From Echinometra lucunter (taxonomy: Eukaryota > Echinodermata > Echinoidea > Camarodonta > Echinometridae), in the NCBI GenBank assembly GCA_029962745.1, contig CM057162.1, positions 10,199,243 through 10,263,242 of the forward strand: a stretch of 64,000 nt of DNA, written 5' to 3'. This document shows, in pieces, positions 1 through 11,275 of this stretch. The position numbers and the translations under genes were made by a program. The notes beneath the pieces were generated by a model. The model was not told where the DNA came from, did not search any database, and saw only the letters and a list, made by a program, of their open reading frames with translations. The number at the start of each line of letters is the position of its first letter. The stretch's first letter is position 1.

Positions 1-341
1 TTGTGACATTCCAGTGATGATAATGGTGGATTCTTGGACATCACTCTGTCTAGCACATAAGCCACTTCTTAAGAAATTTTGGTCTACCTAAAACTATATA
101 TCATAACTCAAATTATAACAAAACAACAAAATTCAAATATCTTTGTATCCATGTTCACAGAAATATTTCAGAGAGATAAAAAGACAGCATCTTTTCATTT
201 CAAATCAATGCTCCAGATTTATCACCCCTCAGTACCGAAGGCAAAGTAAAATTACTTCTATACTAAAGAACCATTATCATTGCCTTTTAATTCGGCTTAA
301 ATAGGAGTTGAAATGTATAAAGATCTTTTGGTGCCAACAAA

Positions 342-415
342 TTACGGCTTCTTATCATAAGTCTGAGCCGCGGCCTTTAATGTCTTTCCCGCTCGGCGGC
401 TTTTGGTCCACAATC
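342..415 (-). CDS. Candidate C-terminal exon (weak)
   Basis: A GC-rich island at about 355-500 stands out from the AT-rich surroundings. On the minus strand one frame reads a short basic tail (KSRRAGKTLKAAAQTYDKKP) to a TAA at 342-344. A pyrimidine-rich stretch lies upstream in gene sense, but the AG at 416-417 is a mediocre acceptor, and a second frame is also open until 355. It lies downstream of the exon at 1878-2058 and could be the last exon of the same gene. Strand and frame rest on composition and a basic C-terminus only; the function is unknown. Confidence 0.2.
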
Positions 416-771
416 CTCCCATTCCGCCACAGACAAAGCAACAGGGGATCGGGAAAGATGATGTGAGTTCCCGGGCATGGGAAAGACGATAAAAACCGAT
501 GGACGCAACTTTTGATAAGGTGCCTAAAAGAGTAACCACAGAATGGAATACAGTAAAATAGGAAAAAATATACAAGGTATGTACACTTAATCCTTTTGCA
601 AGAACAATACCTAGTATTTTCCTTTTTTTTGTTGGATAAATGAAATATAAACTTGTGTCTATGGCAATGCACTAGAGGTTGCAAATAAAAATAAATCTTG
701 AGATGTTTCACGTTACTGAAGCTTTATCCCCATTATGAAATATACTTCTATTCTTATCATTAGTGTACAGC

Positions 772-795
<24 letters not shown>
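772..795. repeat. (TA)n microsatellite
   Basis: An uninterrupted TA dinucleotide run lies in sequence with no recognised gene. The stretch 1-341 and the stretch 500-1877 hold no other feature I can support apart from homopolymer tracts. Confidence 0.85.
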
Positions 796-803
<8 letters not shown>

Positions 804-1407
804 TATAAATAAGAGATTTTGAATTACATTTACACTCAAATATTTTCTGTTAATGGAACTGTGAAACGGTGAATCCACAACGCCTATTGCAGATTCGCCG
901 GTTCATAAAAACAACAACAAATTCCGATTTATGCACTAATCTGCCACGACTTATACATCATTGAAAATATTATCACATCAATGGGAAATGATGTTTATTT
1001 GAAGTATGTTGAGCACATGGATTACACAGAGGAAAACATTAACATCAGTGCAGGGGGGTTGCAGCTTAAAAAATGTGGGGGGGGGGGGGGGTTCGGGCTG
1101 TTTCTTCAATTGTGTCTATGTATCTAAGCTTCAGTACCAATTTTGGTTTGGTGATAATAACATCTATTGATGAGTGATTCACATGAATATTCTTTCTGAC
1201 ATCAGTGGCAAATTCAAAAGTAAAAGGAAGGATGAGTGTGGTTAACACATGTTTTAATTCTTTCACAAATGTGCCACTACCCAAGATGTACAAAATATTA
1301 AACCTAAGGCATATATCATTTTTTAAAAAGAGGATATGCTTGTACACCCTCCTTCCATGTTATCAATTATTTTTGAAAACAGTGGATTGAAGCTGCCAGC
1401 TTCTGCC

Positions 1408-1438
1408 TTTTTTTTTTTTTTTTTTGGGGGGGGGGGGT
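1408..1438. repeat. Poly(T)-poly(G) junction tract
   Basis: A run of about 20 T is directly followed by about 11 G. A separate 14-base G run lies at 1078-1091. The same T-then-G arrangement (or its complement, C-then-A) recurs elsewhere in the window, for example at 18502-18523, 18817-18845, 27670-27719 and 43132-43163. Confidence 0.8.
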
Positions 1439-1877
1439 AAAGAGGGCTTTCACTTTTCCAAGCTTTATGTGAGAAACATGCAAAGAAATGATGAATTTTA
1501 ACACAATTTTAATCCAGAGTTCATTTCTCCACTTACTGAAGCAGCAAAATGGATGCAAACAGAGACATGAAACTACTACATTTATTTCAATACAAAATTA
1601 CGCCTTTGATGTAGTTCATTCGTTTCTTCAGATGAATCTCTCTGTCTATGAGTTTCCCATAGATGATACATTGTAAAACACTATCGAAGCAAATGGAGGC
1701 TCTGTCAAAGCGAACCCCTCGAACTTGACACATGTGCACTTGAGAGTGATAACAGTTTTCAATGCACTCTCTTGCGTAGTACATCACTCAAAGTACGTTC
1801 ATTGAGACATCACTGGAAGTTCCTTTGACTATAAAAAGTGCACTTAGAGCTAGAAGCGGGTGGCAGAACTAAAAAAC

Positions 1878-2058
1878 CTGTCCATAAAAAAGGCATAGTT
1901 GCTGCTCTTCCTCCGTGTAAATGATGTCTTCGGTATTCCTGTTATCCATCAGGCCCTTTGCAAGCCATCTTGGCAAGCCATCTTGGCTGAAGCCGATGTG
2001 TAGGTTGTCCCTCATACCATCTCTGCTTCTGTTTCCTCAATGATGGCTGAATTCCGTT
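1878..2058 (-). CDS. Exon with a frame-breaking 13-bp tandem duplication
   Basis: In gene sense the exon follows a textbook acceptor: a long C/T tract, then CTGCAG at 2059-2064. Frame 0 then reads NGIQPSLRKQKQRW and continues to RWLAK, where a perfect 13-bp tandem duplication (1960-1972 repeated at 1973-1985) shifts the frame to a TAA at 1942-1944. Beyond the duplication another frame is open and clearly protein-like (GLMDNRNTEDIIYTEEEQQL) up to a weak GTTTTT donor. One copy of the 13-mer fewer would make a 168-bp exon, in frame 0 at both ends like the other exons. The EDIIYTEEEQQ end resembles the end of the exon at 11786-11980 (KDIICMDEDDFQ), so I place it in the same gene. The product is unrecognised. 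The duplication may be a real allele or an assembly error. Confidence 0.45.
2018..2058 (-). promoter_or_regulatory. Alternative donor inside the 1878-2058 exon
   Basis: A GTATGA donor at 2012-2017 would make a 41-bp exon ending after EETEAEM in another frame. It is listed because it would bypass the 13-bp frame-breaking duplication. Confidence 0.2.
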
Positions 2059-3490
2059 CTGCAGAGGACAGATGGAAGGAAAGAACAAGGGAATGGAATT
2101 AGTATGCATCAGCACGTAAATATGATAAAGATGTTTTCCTTTACAAACTCTATATAAAGTGCTGTGTGGTAAAGATTAACATAAATGGAAACTTGTGTTT
2201 GGACAAAAATATTGAAATCCGCCAAAGTGGGTGCGGGACCTTACGACAACTCTTAATTTTTGTTTTCCATTGTCCAATTTCACTTAAACATTCTTCTGAA
2301 AAATCAATTTCCATCCATGACCACACATCTTTGTTTTAATTGTACTTTTATTACTTCAAGAAGGAGTGAATTCAAGAATACTGAATATAAAGAAGGATTG
2401 CAGGTTTTAATGAGATACAACTAAAATCTTGCTGGTTCAAAGGTATCTTGACTATGAGGTATCAATGTTATGAACTGCTAAAATTTTCAACAAAGTCTAG
2501 AAAATTACTTTCATTAATTTCACTATCTTGAAGTGATCACATATGAAATTGTATGCAGGAATATAGTAATGTAAATTATAATATATTTCAAGATTTAAAT
2601 CTACTATCGAAAGAAGAGATAATACAAGATGAAGATGATATATACATTACATTGAAAGTTTTCAATGCCCAACACAAAAAGTGATGAAAATAGAGAGAGG
2701 AAATAGATGGCATATACAAGAGTTAGAATATACAAGCCATAAAAGATAGAGGCCTTTGTTACAATGAAGGAAAATCATGGATTCTGGAGTTTACCAAAAC
2801 CAACTACTTTGCAAGACACATTCAAACCGCACCGAACCAAAACGAGGGCACAAAAACATAAGTCTTGACAAAGAATTAAAGAAGTTGTATTCAGCAGTTA
2901 ACATTGGAGGAAAATAGTCTTGCTCCCTAGCCACTGATAATTGTTTTTCTTTTTTTACATATACATGTATTGTAAAACAAAATGAGAGGTTGTCAGTTCT
3001 ACAGAGCAAAGCCAAGCTCAAAATAAACAGCTGCCTCCGAAAACAAACTAATTGGAAACGAAACATGTCAAAATGGAAGTGTAAAAGATAAATCCCCAAA
3101 TCAAGCAAGTAAAAAAAACTTTATGGTTCATAACTGGGTGAACGTTATCTATTTTGCAATTATGAGTGAGGGAGAGGTGGGGAGGGGGGGGGGCACATCA
3201 TAAATACATGTATGACTGTTCCCACAATCTCCAACCATAGCCCTGCATGAGTTAAAACTACATACACACCTCTATGTAACCCTAAAAGTGATACTACTGC
3301 CCATCACAATACTAATACCCACCCTCCACTACTGTATGAAGCACAGAGCCCAATACAGGATCCAAATCCCATATTATACACAGCCTACTTCTACTGATCC
3401 TGGCTTAACCCTGTATATATTGTACCTAACTTCATAAACACATTTCTTTCCCTATCAATCAGTAAGCTATTTTAATTTCCAGAATGGAAC
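2059..3490. other. Intron-like stretch, nothing recognised
   Basis: AT-rich sequence with a G-rich homopolymer at about 3180-3192 and no supportable exon, RNA gene or transposon end. It stops at an assembly gap. Confidence 0.6.
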
Positions 3491-3990
3491 NNNNNNNNNN
3501 NNNNNNNNNNNNNNNNNNNNNNNNNNNNNNNNNNNNNNNNNNNNNNNNNNNNNNNNNNNNNNNNNNNNNNNNNNNNNNNNNNNNNNNNNNNNNNNNNNNN
3601 NNNNNNNNNNNNNNNNNNNNNNNNNNNNNNNNNNNNNNNNNNNNNNNNNNNNNNNNNNNNNNNNNNNNNNNNNNNNNNNNNNNNNNNNNNNNNNNNNNNN
3701 NNNNNNNNNNNNNNNNNNNNNNNNNNNNNNNNNNNNNNNNNNNNNNNNNNNNNNNNNNNNNNNNNNNNNNNNNNNNNNNNNNNNNNNNNNNNNNNNNNNN
3801 NNNNNNNNNNNNNNNNNNNNNNNNNNNNNNNNNNNNNNNNNNNNNNNNNNNNNNNNNNNNNNNNNNNNNNNNNNNNNNNNNNNNNNNNNNNNNNNNNNNN
3901 NNNNNNNNNNNNNNNNNNNNNNNNNNNNNNNNNNNNNNNNNNNNNNNNNNNNNNNNNNNNNNNNNNNNNNNNNNNNNNNNNNNNNNNNNN
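3491..3990. other. Assembly gap, exactly 500 N
   Basis: The round 500-base length is identical to the two other gaps in the window, so it is a placeholder and not a measured size. Order and orientation across it are not proven by the sequence. Confidence 0.99.
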
Positions 3991-4085
3991 CTCAAACATG
4001 TGCAGAGATACAGATCTAGAGGAAACCTCCAGCAAGTCAAATCTGCTGGGACAGAAGAGAACTACTTAGAGGAATTTCAACTTAT
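3991..4085 (+). CDS. Exon-like segment at a contig edge (strand uncertain)
   Basis: The plus strand is open from the gap to a consensus donor (GTGAGT at 4086-4091). It reads RYRSRGNLQQVKSAG and then TEENYLEEFQL. The LEEFQ end is reminiscent of the NEEFQPIPEE exon end of the minus-strand gene, which makes the plus-strand placement odd. The minus strand offers an equally good reading: a C/T tract with tandem acceptors, then RFDLLEVSSRSVSLHMFE running into the gap. I cannot decide between them. If the plus reading is right, this contig edge may be inverted or a separate gene may start here. Confidence 0.3.
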
Positions 4086-4151
4086 GTGAGTCAAATTTCA
4101 TCAACTTATAAGCCACTTATGTGAGTCAAATTTCATCAACTTATAAGCCAC
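4081..4151. repeat. 35-bp tandem duplication spanning a donor site
   Basis: The unit beginning CTTATGTGAGTCAAATTTC is present twice in a row with period 35 (4081 and 4116), with a partial third start at about 4149. The duplication repeats the GTGAGT donor of the plus-strand exon-like segment. Confidence 0.8.
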
Positions 4152-4393
4152 TTATATGCCACTGATCCCCTTTGTTTTCTATTATTTTCAATCTTTCTTC
4201 AGGTGTAATAAATGTGTCTTTATATCATCAAAGGAAACTCAAGCAAAATCTATATCATAGAGGACAATCTGCATGTGACTATTTTGATCATTTTCTTGAA
4301 ATATTAGATACACCTGCACATGTACAGGACGATCTCTGTGTGTGGATGTGTGTGTGTGACACAGCATGTTATGACAGGGAAACTGCAGTCTTA

Positions 4394-4762
4394 GACCCCC
4401 TTTACACCAAGCGGCCACGGCCCGGCCCCTGCCCGGCACCGCAATTTTGTGCGTTTACACCGGGACCGCGGCCGCGGCCTGTATCTAGATCCTTTCAAAA
4501 TTTCGTCAGAGCGCTCTACAATTTGACAAAGCCATTTTTATCCCCACGTGCCTGGTTTGTACAATATTGGCTTTATGACATCATTGAAAATGGAAGATGG
4601 CCCCGCATTTGGCCCCTCTCCGCTTTTACACCAAAACTGGCCGCGGCCCGAGACTACCTCCAGAGCTGGTCCGAAATTGGCCCCGCATTTGGCCCTGCAT
4701 TTGATTTTTGAGCTTTTACACCAAGACCGGGCTGCGGCCAAAGGCTTGGTGTAAAAGGGGTC
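4394..4762. mobile_element. CpG-rich MITE, TTA target duplication
   Basis: The 369-bp element starts GACCCCCTTTACACCAAGC and ends with its near-perfect inverted complement, flanked by TTA at 4391-4393 and at 4763-4765. The interior is far more GC- and CpG-rich than the surroundings, with repeated GGCCGCGGCC-like words and several internal TTTACACC repeats. A 3-bp TTA duplication fits PIF/Harbinger-type targeting (TWA). No transposase is encoded; the open frames across it are by-products of composition. Confidence 0.75.
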
Positions 4763-4765
4763 TTA

Positions 4766-6867
4766 CTCCCCATGGTTGTGGGGACCACTGGCCCAGGCAA
4801 AGCCTTCTCTGTAACATGCCGAACGTGGATGAGAGTATGAGCGTATAGAGATTGTTCAACTTTGTGTGTTGCAAATAAGTTTTAAATCTTGATGTACATT
4901 TGACTTCAACTTACGATAATGAAATTAACAAGGTTTTTCCCGCTTCAACCTAAACAGTCTGTGGGACTTTGCCGAAATTTGACTAGAGAGTTTTCACTTA
5001 GCCACATATTTTCATTAGGTATTACCAAGGAAAAATCAGAACTTTTTTTGTTGATGTGACTTATGTTAACTTTGATTTATTCAAGGTTGACTGGACTAAA
5101 AAAAAATTCTACCTAGAAATATATGTAAATGCTCAGGATGAAAACTTTATGTCAAATTTTTTTTAACCTGGATGTACCGAGCATCATGTAATGAAATCTA
5201 TCATATGAAACTATAACATTAACTACTTATATCAAAATGGTGTCTCAAAGTACACTGTCACATCTGAACAACCCAGATAACAAATGGGATTGTAGTTCGT
5301 TGGTTGCTGGAATAACCTACCCCAGTCACGGTTCCAGGACAATTACCAAAGGACAATCACCGACAAGATGACTACTCCTTCAGACAATTACCCCCAGGAT
5401 AGTTACCCGAGGGATGGGATGACTACCTCTAGGACAATTACCCCAGGACAGTTACCCAAGGGATGATTACCTCTAGGACAATAACCCCCAGGACAGTTAC
5501 CGAGGGATGACTACCTCTAGGACAATTACTCAAGGGATGACTACCTCTAAGACAATAACCCCCAGTGCATCTACCCCCCCCCCCCCCCGACAACTTGTAT
5601 CTTTGGATAAAAGCGCTAGTTGTGGTTTTAATAATTAGGGGGTGGCAAATTACCCCTCAGCGTCAATCTCCCTGGCAATTACTCTCTTGCGTTAGTTGTG
5701 CTAAGGGTATCTGTTGTGTGTGTGTGGGGGGGGGGGGGGGGAATTGTCCTGGGGATTATGCTCCTAAGGGGTAATTATCAGAAAAGATAGGTCCAGAGCA
5801 TAGGTGTCCGAATACACATCACACCAAGGAGACCAATATGAGATCAACAAAAGACCACAATTTACCCTCAATGGCAAAGTTATATGTACTGCATGTACAG
5901 TCTGGAGCCTGTCACTGGTATGAGCAATGAAAGCTAAATGGTTTTATATCTACATCTCATCCAGAATCATCAAATTCTACTTCAAATCAGGCCCGGTATA
6001 AATCCTCGTATGTAATGTGATGTACATTAATTCATTATCAATTCCTTGCATTGTAATTCATCGTTTCCGTATGTATTGAATTGAAAACCAAATTCATCAT
6101 CAGACGGGTTGATAGTACGCCATTAGAATCTATAAGATCTAAGAATCATATATATTTTTCACATCAGAGATAACTGATAATGAAACCATAAACTCGAATC
6201 AGGCACATGCTTCAACAAAAGAAGTCTTCCAAACTCAGAAAGGTTATTACAGTCCTTGGTTAGCATTTTACAAATCTCCAAGATGCAAAACAAAACCGAA
6301 GAAACCTAAAACAAAATTTGATGCAAAGTAGGACAATGTAACCTTTTCTTTTTCTCCACATAAAAATAACACACACTCTTAAATACCTTAAATAAACTCT
6401 TGGGTTAGTACAAAGTGAGTTGAATAAAGGTCATTACCAAGATCTTACAATGTTATTGTTTCTATCTAAAAAATTATTAGATACCTTACCAATTCTGCAT
6501 TCTTTCTACCCTCATTTTCAAATTTTAAAAATGGTTATCATACCTAGTACTCATATTTGAAATGTTTGTTTTTAATTCTAAATCTGGCAGACTGAAAAGA
6601 TCATTGCTTAGTTTATCAATTTCAAAAATCTTAATGCACTTCATTAAAGTGTATTTTCTAAGACCTGCGTGAGACTACACAGAAATTGTCCGAGTATTGA
6701 ATATATCCAAGTAGTGAATAATGTTAATGTTCTAAGATTAGAATTACCCTTTCCACCATTTACGTGTACATACTTCTAGGCAAAGCTAACATTTAACAAA
6801 CATTGAAATTTTTACAAGTAACTACTGCATACAGCTAAAGTACTGTATTATAGCCCTTGGAAACATG
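4766..6867. other. Intergenic or intronic stretch
   Basis: Apart from the minisatellite, this is AT-rich sequence without an exon I can support. Several open frames exist but have no acceptor/donor pair and no composition shift. Confidence 0.5.
5330..5575. repeat. Minisatellite of GGACAATTACC / GATGACTACCTC units
   Basis: Units of roughly 30-50 bp alternate the words GGACAATTACCC and GGGATGACTACCTC at least four times, ending in a C16 run at 5574-5589. Related words (GGCAAATTACCC, GGGGTAATTATC) recur in both orientations to about 5780, around a G14 run near 5727. Confidence 0.7.
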
Positions 6868-6871
6868 TTAA

Positions 6872-7968
6872 CCCTTTTGTGACAGAGGTCCAAATTTTGT
6901 GGTTTGGCCTAATATCTTTTGATGCAAAGCCCTAAAAATCATACCAAATAAATGAGCAGAAAAGCAAAAAATTCTACACAAATTGTGCCCATTTTGGTTG
7001 CATCAATATTCGTTGTTTGATGCTGACATTTTTAAAAAGGAAAATAAGCATTAAAATCCTTAAGGCCCCCTCACACCTAACCGAATTGCCTGAAATATGC
7101 CTTGCGATGGCTGGCGAAAGGCATTTTTTAAAAAATCGTTTTCATTGGTAACTGATAGTAAATCATATTTACCCTTCGTGTTTGGGTTCGCACACCTTCT
7201 GAACTAACAGCTGCGATTATTCAAATTCGCGCGGAAATTTTGAACATGTTTAAAATTTCCCAACTAATTGAAAAATCGTTGGTCATCTGTTTGAATTCGC
7301 ATCTCTTATTTAGTCTGCGGTAATCGTTCGTTTATCGTTCGTGTGTTATTGTCGCGCATAGTCTCTCATCGGGCTTTGGCCAAAGTGGACCGATCTCGAA
7401 AGAACCCTTAACGAAGCAACAAGATGACAAACGCCCGATCTATTCCCTCGTCTTCGTTTCTAATCGCACGCCATATCAAACCATTGCTCACTGTTCGTTC
7501 GTCTTATTGGGTTATATCAACCCTTCGCTCGCCTTCGGCTGCAATTTACTCAAAGAGGTGAACCGAAAAATCGATATCCTTCGCATGTCATATTTATCCT
7601 TCGCTTACCGTTCGTTGATAAAATTTGACAATAGTTACTGATCGCATGATTTGACGGAAATTTTATTTGAATTTGTTGAATTCACGTGCATTTCGTGCAT
7701 TTTTCCCATTCGTCACCCTTCGTCCGCCTACATTCGGTCAGGTGTGAGGGGGCCTTTAAATTGGCAATGTGATAGAAAGTCTAAAATCACCGTTTTCCCC
7801 TGCAAATTGGCAACTTTCTGACTTCTCATAATTTCTGTCAATTTATATTCATTTCAGATACATGTTTTATAAGAAAAATGTAGTAATAAAATAAAAATGT
7901 TGGTGTTGCCAATTTGAAGAATAAAGGCTGATCAAATTAGGCTTTAAATAATTCCTGTCACGAATGGG
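6872..7968. mobile_element. TTAA-flanked MITE (family CCCATTCGTGACAG), interrupted
   Basis: Flanking TTAA at 6868-6871 and 7969-7972 encloses CCCTTTTGTGACAG at the left and CTGTCACGAATGGG at the right. Internal sequence matches the copies at 44005-44380 and 57921-58272 (for example GGTTTGGCCTAATATCTTTT). The TTAA target and CCC/GGG ends are typical of piggyBac-type non-autonomous elements. A second transposon sits inside it at 7063-7755; without that and its duplicated target the element is about 401 bp. Confidence 0.85.
7063..7755. mobile_element. Harbinger-like element nested in a TTAA MITE
   Basis: The 693-bp insertion has inverted ends AGGCCCCCTCACACCTAACC and AGGCCCCCTCACACCTGACC (read inward from each side) and is flanked by TTA at 7060-7062 and 7756-7758. 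The related MITE copies at 44 kb and 58 kb lack it and so represent the empty site. The interior is rich in TTCG/CGAA words (TTCGTTC and CCTTCGC repeated many times) and differs in composition from the host element. TTA targets suggest PIF/Harbinger. No transposase frame is seen. Confidence 0.8.
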
Positions 7969-7972
7969 TTAA

Positions 7973-9142
7973 CAAAGAAATAAAACTATTAAAAAAGTTA
8001 AAATGCACTTGATGGGCTTTTTTCTCTCTTCTCTCAAAATAAAGGATGTTATATTCAACTCAACCAACAGACAAATGTTCTCCTTCTGTGATAATGCATT
8101 TAAATTTGGCTTCTATCTTTAGGTTTATTTATACTGAATTTAAAAATCAGAACTGACTGATCGTAAATACTGATTAAGATTTTCTTAGTGACCATCATAC
8201 ACACAAGACAATATCTGAATAATGGAAGACCCTTCCGATGGGATGACAACATTTTGCCAGAAGAATAAAAGAAAGAGAAAACAAAGGAGATGCATAATGC
8301 AACATAAACAGGCAATACGCAATACGCAAGCTTCACACTGAACACAATAACAAATGAATATGTTCCTATCATGTACATGTATAAGCATGGTTTAGATCTG
8401 AATAAGCTATTTTCTGAATTTCTGATAGGAAATGCCCTCGGTTTAGCCTTTTCACACTAAATTGTTTGAGTAACAACCTCTCTTAAATCAGCAGGGATTC
8501 CCATAAACTCATTTTTCTAGGACTTTGAAGAAAATACGGCTTAAGATGCAGCCTTTTTATATACTTTGACAACATATCTTTTACCCGATGGTAGACAATA
8601 TTGCAGGTTTACAATAAAGACTATATATGAACATTTTTGAAAGTACTAAAATTCAAAGATGTGCACGTAGCACTCTGTAATTCAATATACTCTCTGAAAT
8701 AAAATATGCATTGCAAGAAACATTGCACGGTAGCTACAGAAGAAATAAATGAGCTGTCCACCTACACATTTACTGAAAATAATGCAAAATAGTAACAACA
8801 TCCACTTAAATTTTTGAAAACCTTATCCCGCAATGGTATGAATATACTCCAAAGGGCAGGATGAGTACTTTTCTGTGAAATGGTTCAGGCAGATTTTTCT
8901 TCCCAAAATCAGTATGGTAAATTTCTGGTTTTCTTAAGATTTGCAGCAGAGGCCCTTCATATGTAGCAGGTCATGTAGTTATAGCGCATACATGATAGGG
9001 GAGGGCATTGTTGGATTTGCAAACAGTTCTAGACCTTCAACTTCTTGACTTATTGTTCAGTCCTGTGATATCCGACTGGGGCTTTGTAATAGCAAGGTTA
9101 GGTTACTCCTGACAAATGGATATTACAAATTTTCTTAGTTCT
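7973..9142. other. Stretch without a supported gene
   Basis: AT-rich; no exon with both a splice site and a coding-like frame was found, and no transposon ends were recognised. Confidence 0.5.
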
Positions 9143-9410
9143 TCATATTCCTACAATTTTCTTCACCTTTATCTTTATTCTCTTTTGGGGGAGGGGGATG
9201 TTTAATTTAGTTGGGCTCAGTTGTGTTGCTTGCTTTAGTTCTTTATTATCATTATCACTACTGGAGGATATGTTTTGAATGCATTTTGACAGATTAATTT
9301 TGGGGACTTCTCCTTGTTTGGGGGTAAGGTGTTCTCTACTTTGTATTCCATGAAGAAAACGGTGCATTTCATTTCTGGAAATGCCGAGCTTAAATCGAGG
9401 TCTCCTCAAT
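9143..9410 (-). CDS. Candidate 3' exon (basic, unrecognised)
   Basis: After an acceptor ending GATTTCAG (AG at 9411-9412) the minus strand is open for 88 codons to a TGA at 9143-9145. It reads LRRPRFKLGISRNEMHRFLH and later a Ser/Asn-rich stretch and a Lys-rich tail (KRIKIKVKK). An in-frame GTGAAG donor at 9165-9166 could instead end the exon at 9167. The entry frame is 2, unlike the frame-0 exons of the main gene, so it may be an alternative terminal exon, a separate gene or chance. Confidence 0.3.
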
Positions 9411-9657
9411 CTGAAATCATATTACAGGGCAATTTACCCTGGCAATCACTGGCCCAGTGATAATAACAATAGTCAGATAATCACATGACCAGCAATGCCT
9501 CAAGTGATTGGTCGGTTCGAACTCTTTATGTATAAGCCAAACAATGATGAACAGAAAACAAAACATATCAAGCTCTTACAGCAACAGAAGCAAGTCTAGC
9601 AATCTTGGAGCAAGATGCAGAATTGTCTTTTAAGGGAATCGGTGCATTTTGACTTAC

Positions 9658-9678
9658 TTCAGGAGCCACGGAAGGCAC
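9658..9678 (-). CDS. Candidate 21-bp microexon
   Basis: A 21-base block (reading VPSVAPE in frame 0) lies between a good acceptor (A/T-rich pyrimidine run ending ATCATAG) and a near-perfect donor (GTAAGTC). Frame 0 on both sides and a length divisible by three match the minus-strand gene. Such a small exon can arise by chance, so transcript evidence is decisive. Confidence 0.4.
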
Positions 9679-10049
9679 CTATGATTTTAAAATAAACATA
9701 AAAGGAGCACAATTCAAATGACAATGTGTATACAACTCATATTAATACAATACAAGAAAGGATGGCTAAAAATATACAAAAAGAGTAAAGCCAAAATAAC
9801 AATAAAGATACCATTACAAGTGAAAAAATTAAATAATCTGAAGGTATAAAGGTATGGAACTCTAATAGAAATGTATATGCCACAAAGAATAAAATAACAG
9901 AGAATAAGTAAGGAATATAAAAAAGGATCATAGCTCCCATAAAATATGTAAGATATATGTGTACCTAATAATCAATAACTATGTAAAATTAATAACAACA
10001 ACAATAATAATAATAATAATGATAATAAAAACAATAATCATAACATTAA

Positions 10050-10535
10050 AGACATTGGTTAACATTGTTATGATTTTAAAAAATCTCATTTTGTTACTTG
10101 AAAATGGGATAAACATTGGGTTATAGCATAAAAATACCAGTCTGAATGTTTCAGAGTATAATATCCATGGGAAGTATTTTTAAATATTAGGAATGTGAAC
10201 CAATGTTTGAAAAATAAACAAGGGTCGGTTGCACAGACCAAACGTAAGGAGTGCGCATGCGCGCATGACTCAGCGGACAGCACTGTGTGTATTGACGTAC
10301 CACGTGGCGGAAGGCAGGCAACGGTATTTTTTAATTCGTTCAAACGGTCCTCTTAGTTCATTGTCTCTCGAGACGAAAGCTAATAAAATCGCAGTTTGCG
10401 TCTAACTTACAGCTTTTCAGTCAAAATTATGGTTGGTTTCAGAGTTTTTTAGTACAAATACAAGTACTCATACACATGTTTCATCTTAGTTTGAGAATTT
10501 TTTAAATCAGCTGCTCACAAAGTTAGCCAATGCCT
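10050..10535. mobile_element. TTAA-flanked 487-bp MITE (family AGGCATTGG)
   Basis: TTAA at 10046-10049 and 10536-10539 flanks inverted ends AGACATTGGTTAAC and CCAATGCCT. It is in reverse orientation relative to the copies at 37816-38302 and 38411-38897, which have the same length. The core contains a CpG-bearing segment (GCGCATGCGCGCATG) at about 10253. The family is non-autonomous and probably piggyBac-like from its target. Confidence 0.85.
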
Positions 10536-11220
10536 TTAACTGAATATATGCAGCACCTTTTTGTAAAGGTAACAAGGCACTGTCATTCAGTCAATGACCA
10601 AAATAAATAAGAATTGTGAAGGTAAAAGTAAAGATAATGAAAAGGCTCACAGCTTCACATATTAAAGGATACAACTAAAAGAATGAAAAGCTATGACTTA
10701 TACTCCAAAAGATGAATACAACTTATAAGGATTAGGTATGATTTAAATAATAAACAAAATCATATATCATGTAACATTCTTTAGAAAGAGAGAGTGGAAG
10801 AAAGGATCACATGACTGACTGAAATACCAAAATCACTTAGAAGGTGAAACAAAAGATAATGCAAACAAATGTTTTTGTTTGTTTTGTTTTTGTTTTTTTC
10901 AAATTGATGGTATGAACAAGAAATGTTAATGTACATCCAACTGATAACAGGTGACCATTTTCAGTCGACCAATACTACAGATAATCTGCCAATGGTGTAT
11001 CTTTCCCTGCAAGCAGGATGACTGAAATGGAGAATGTGTGATACCGAATGTGAACTGTATAAGCTGAAAATATTGATACTTCTGCATTTCACTCCTGGGG
11101 TCAACTGATTTTGATGTGAAACCTTTCACGAATCTTAGCGACTTGTAACATTTAAAGGGTTTCATGTGAGACATACATCAGACACTGACTTATCCATTAT
11201 GTTTTACACAATGTCCTTAC

Positions 11221-11275
11221 CACTTCATTGCAAGATTAAAGCCCCCTCCATGTATACGCATGATGCCCTTCAAAG
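11221..11275 (-). pseudogene. Decayed partial copy of the 11786-11980 exon (2nd)
   Basis: In gene sense this block reads GGCATCATGCGTATACATGG and ends GAAGTG before a GTAAGG donor. It lines up with the 3' end of the exon at 11786-11980, whose matching bases are GACATCATATGTATGGACG up to its GTAAGA donor. The reading frame is not kept and no acceptor is seen, so it is probably an exon remnant with a surviving donor. Confidence 0.5.

Noticed and set aside
3459..4089. Long open frames across runs of N, here and at 34234-34856 and 59612-60277
   Set aside because: The open length comes from undetermined bases.
4172..4711. 179-codon plus-strand frame
   Set aside because: It runs from unique sequence into the CpG-rich MITE, whose GC content removes stops; no splice or homology support.
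8100..8388. Hydrophobic minus-strand frames (67-92 codons)
   Set aside because: AT-rich noise giving Phe/Ile/Leu codons; two frames open in parallel and no splice context.
10926..11174. 82-codon minus-strand frame
   Set aside because: Intron-like composition, no splice sites in phase, no conservation evidence.
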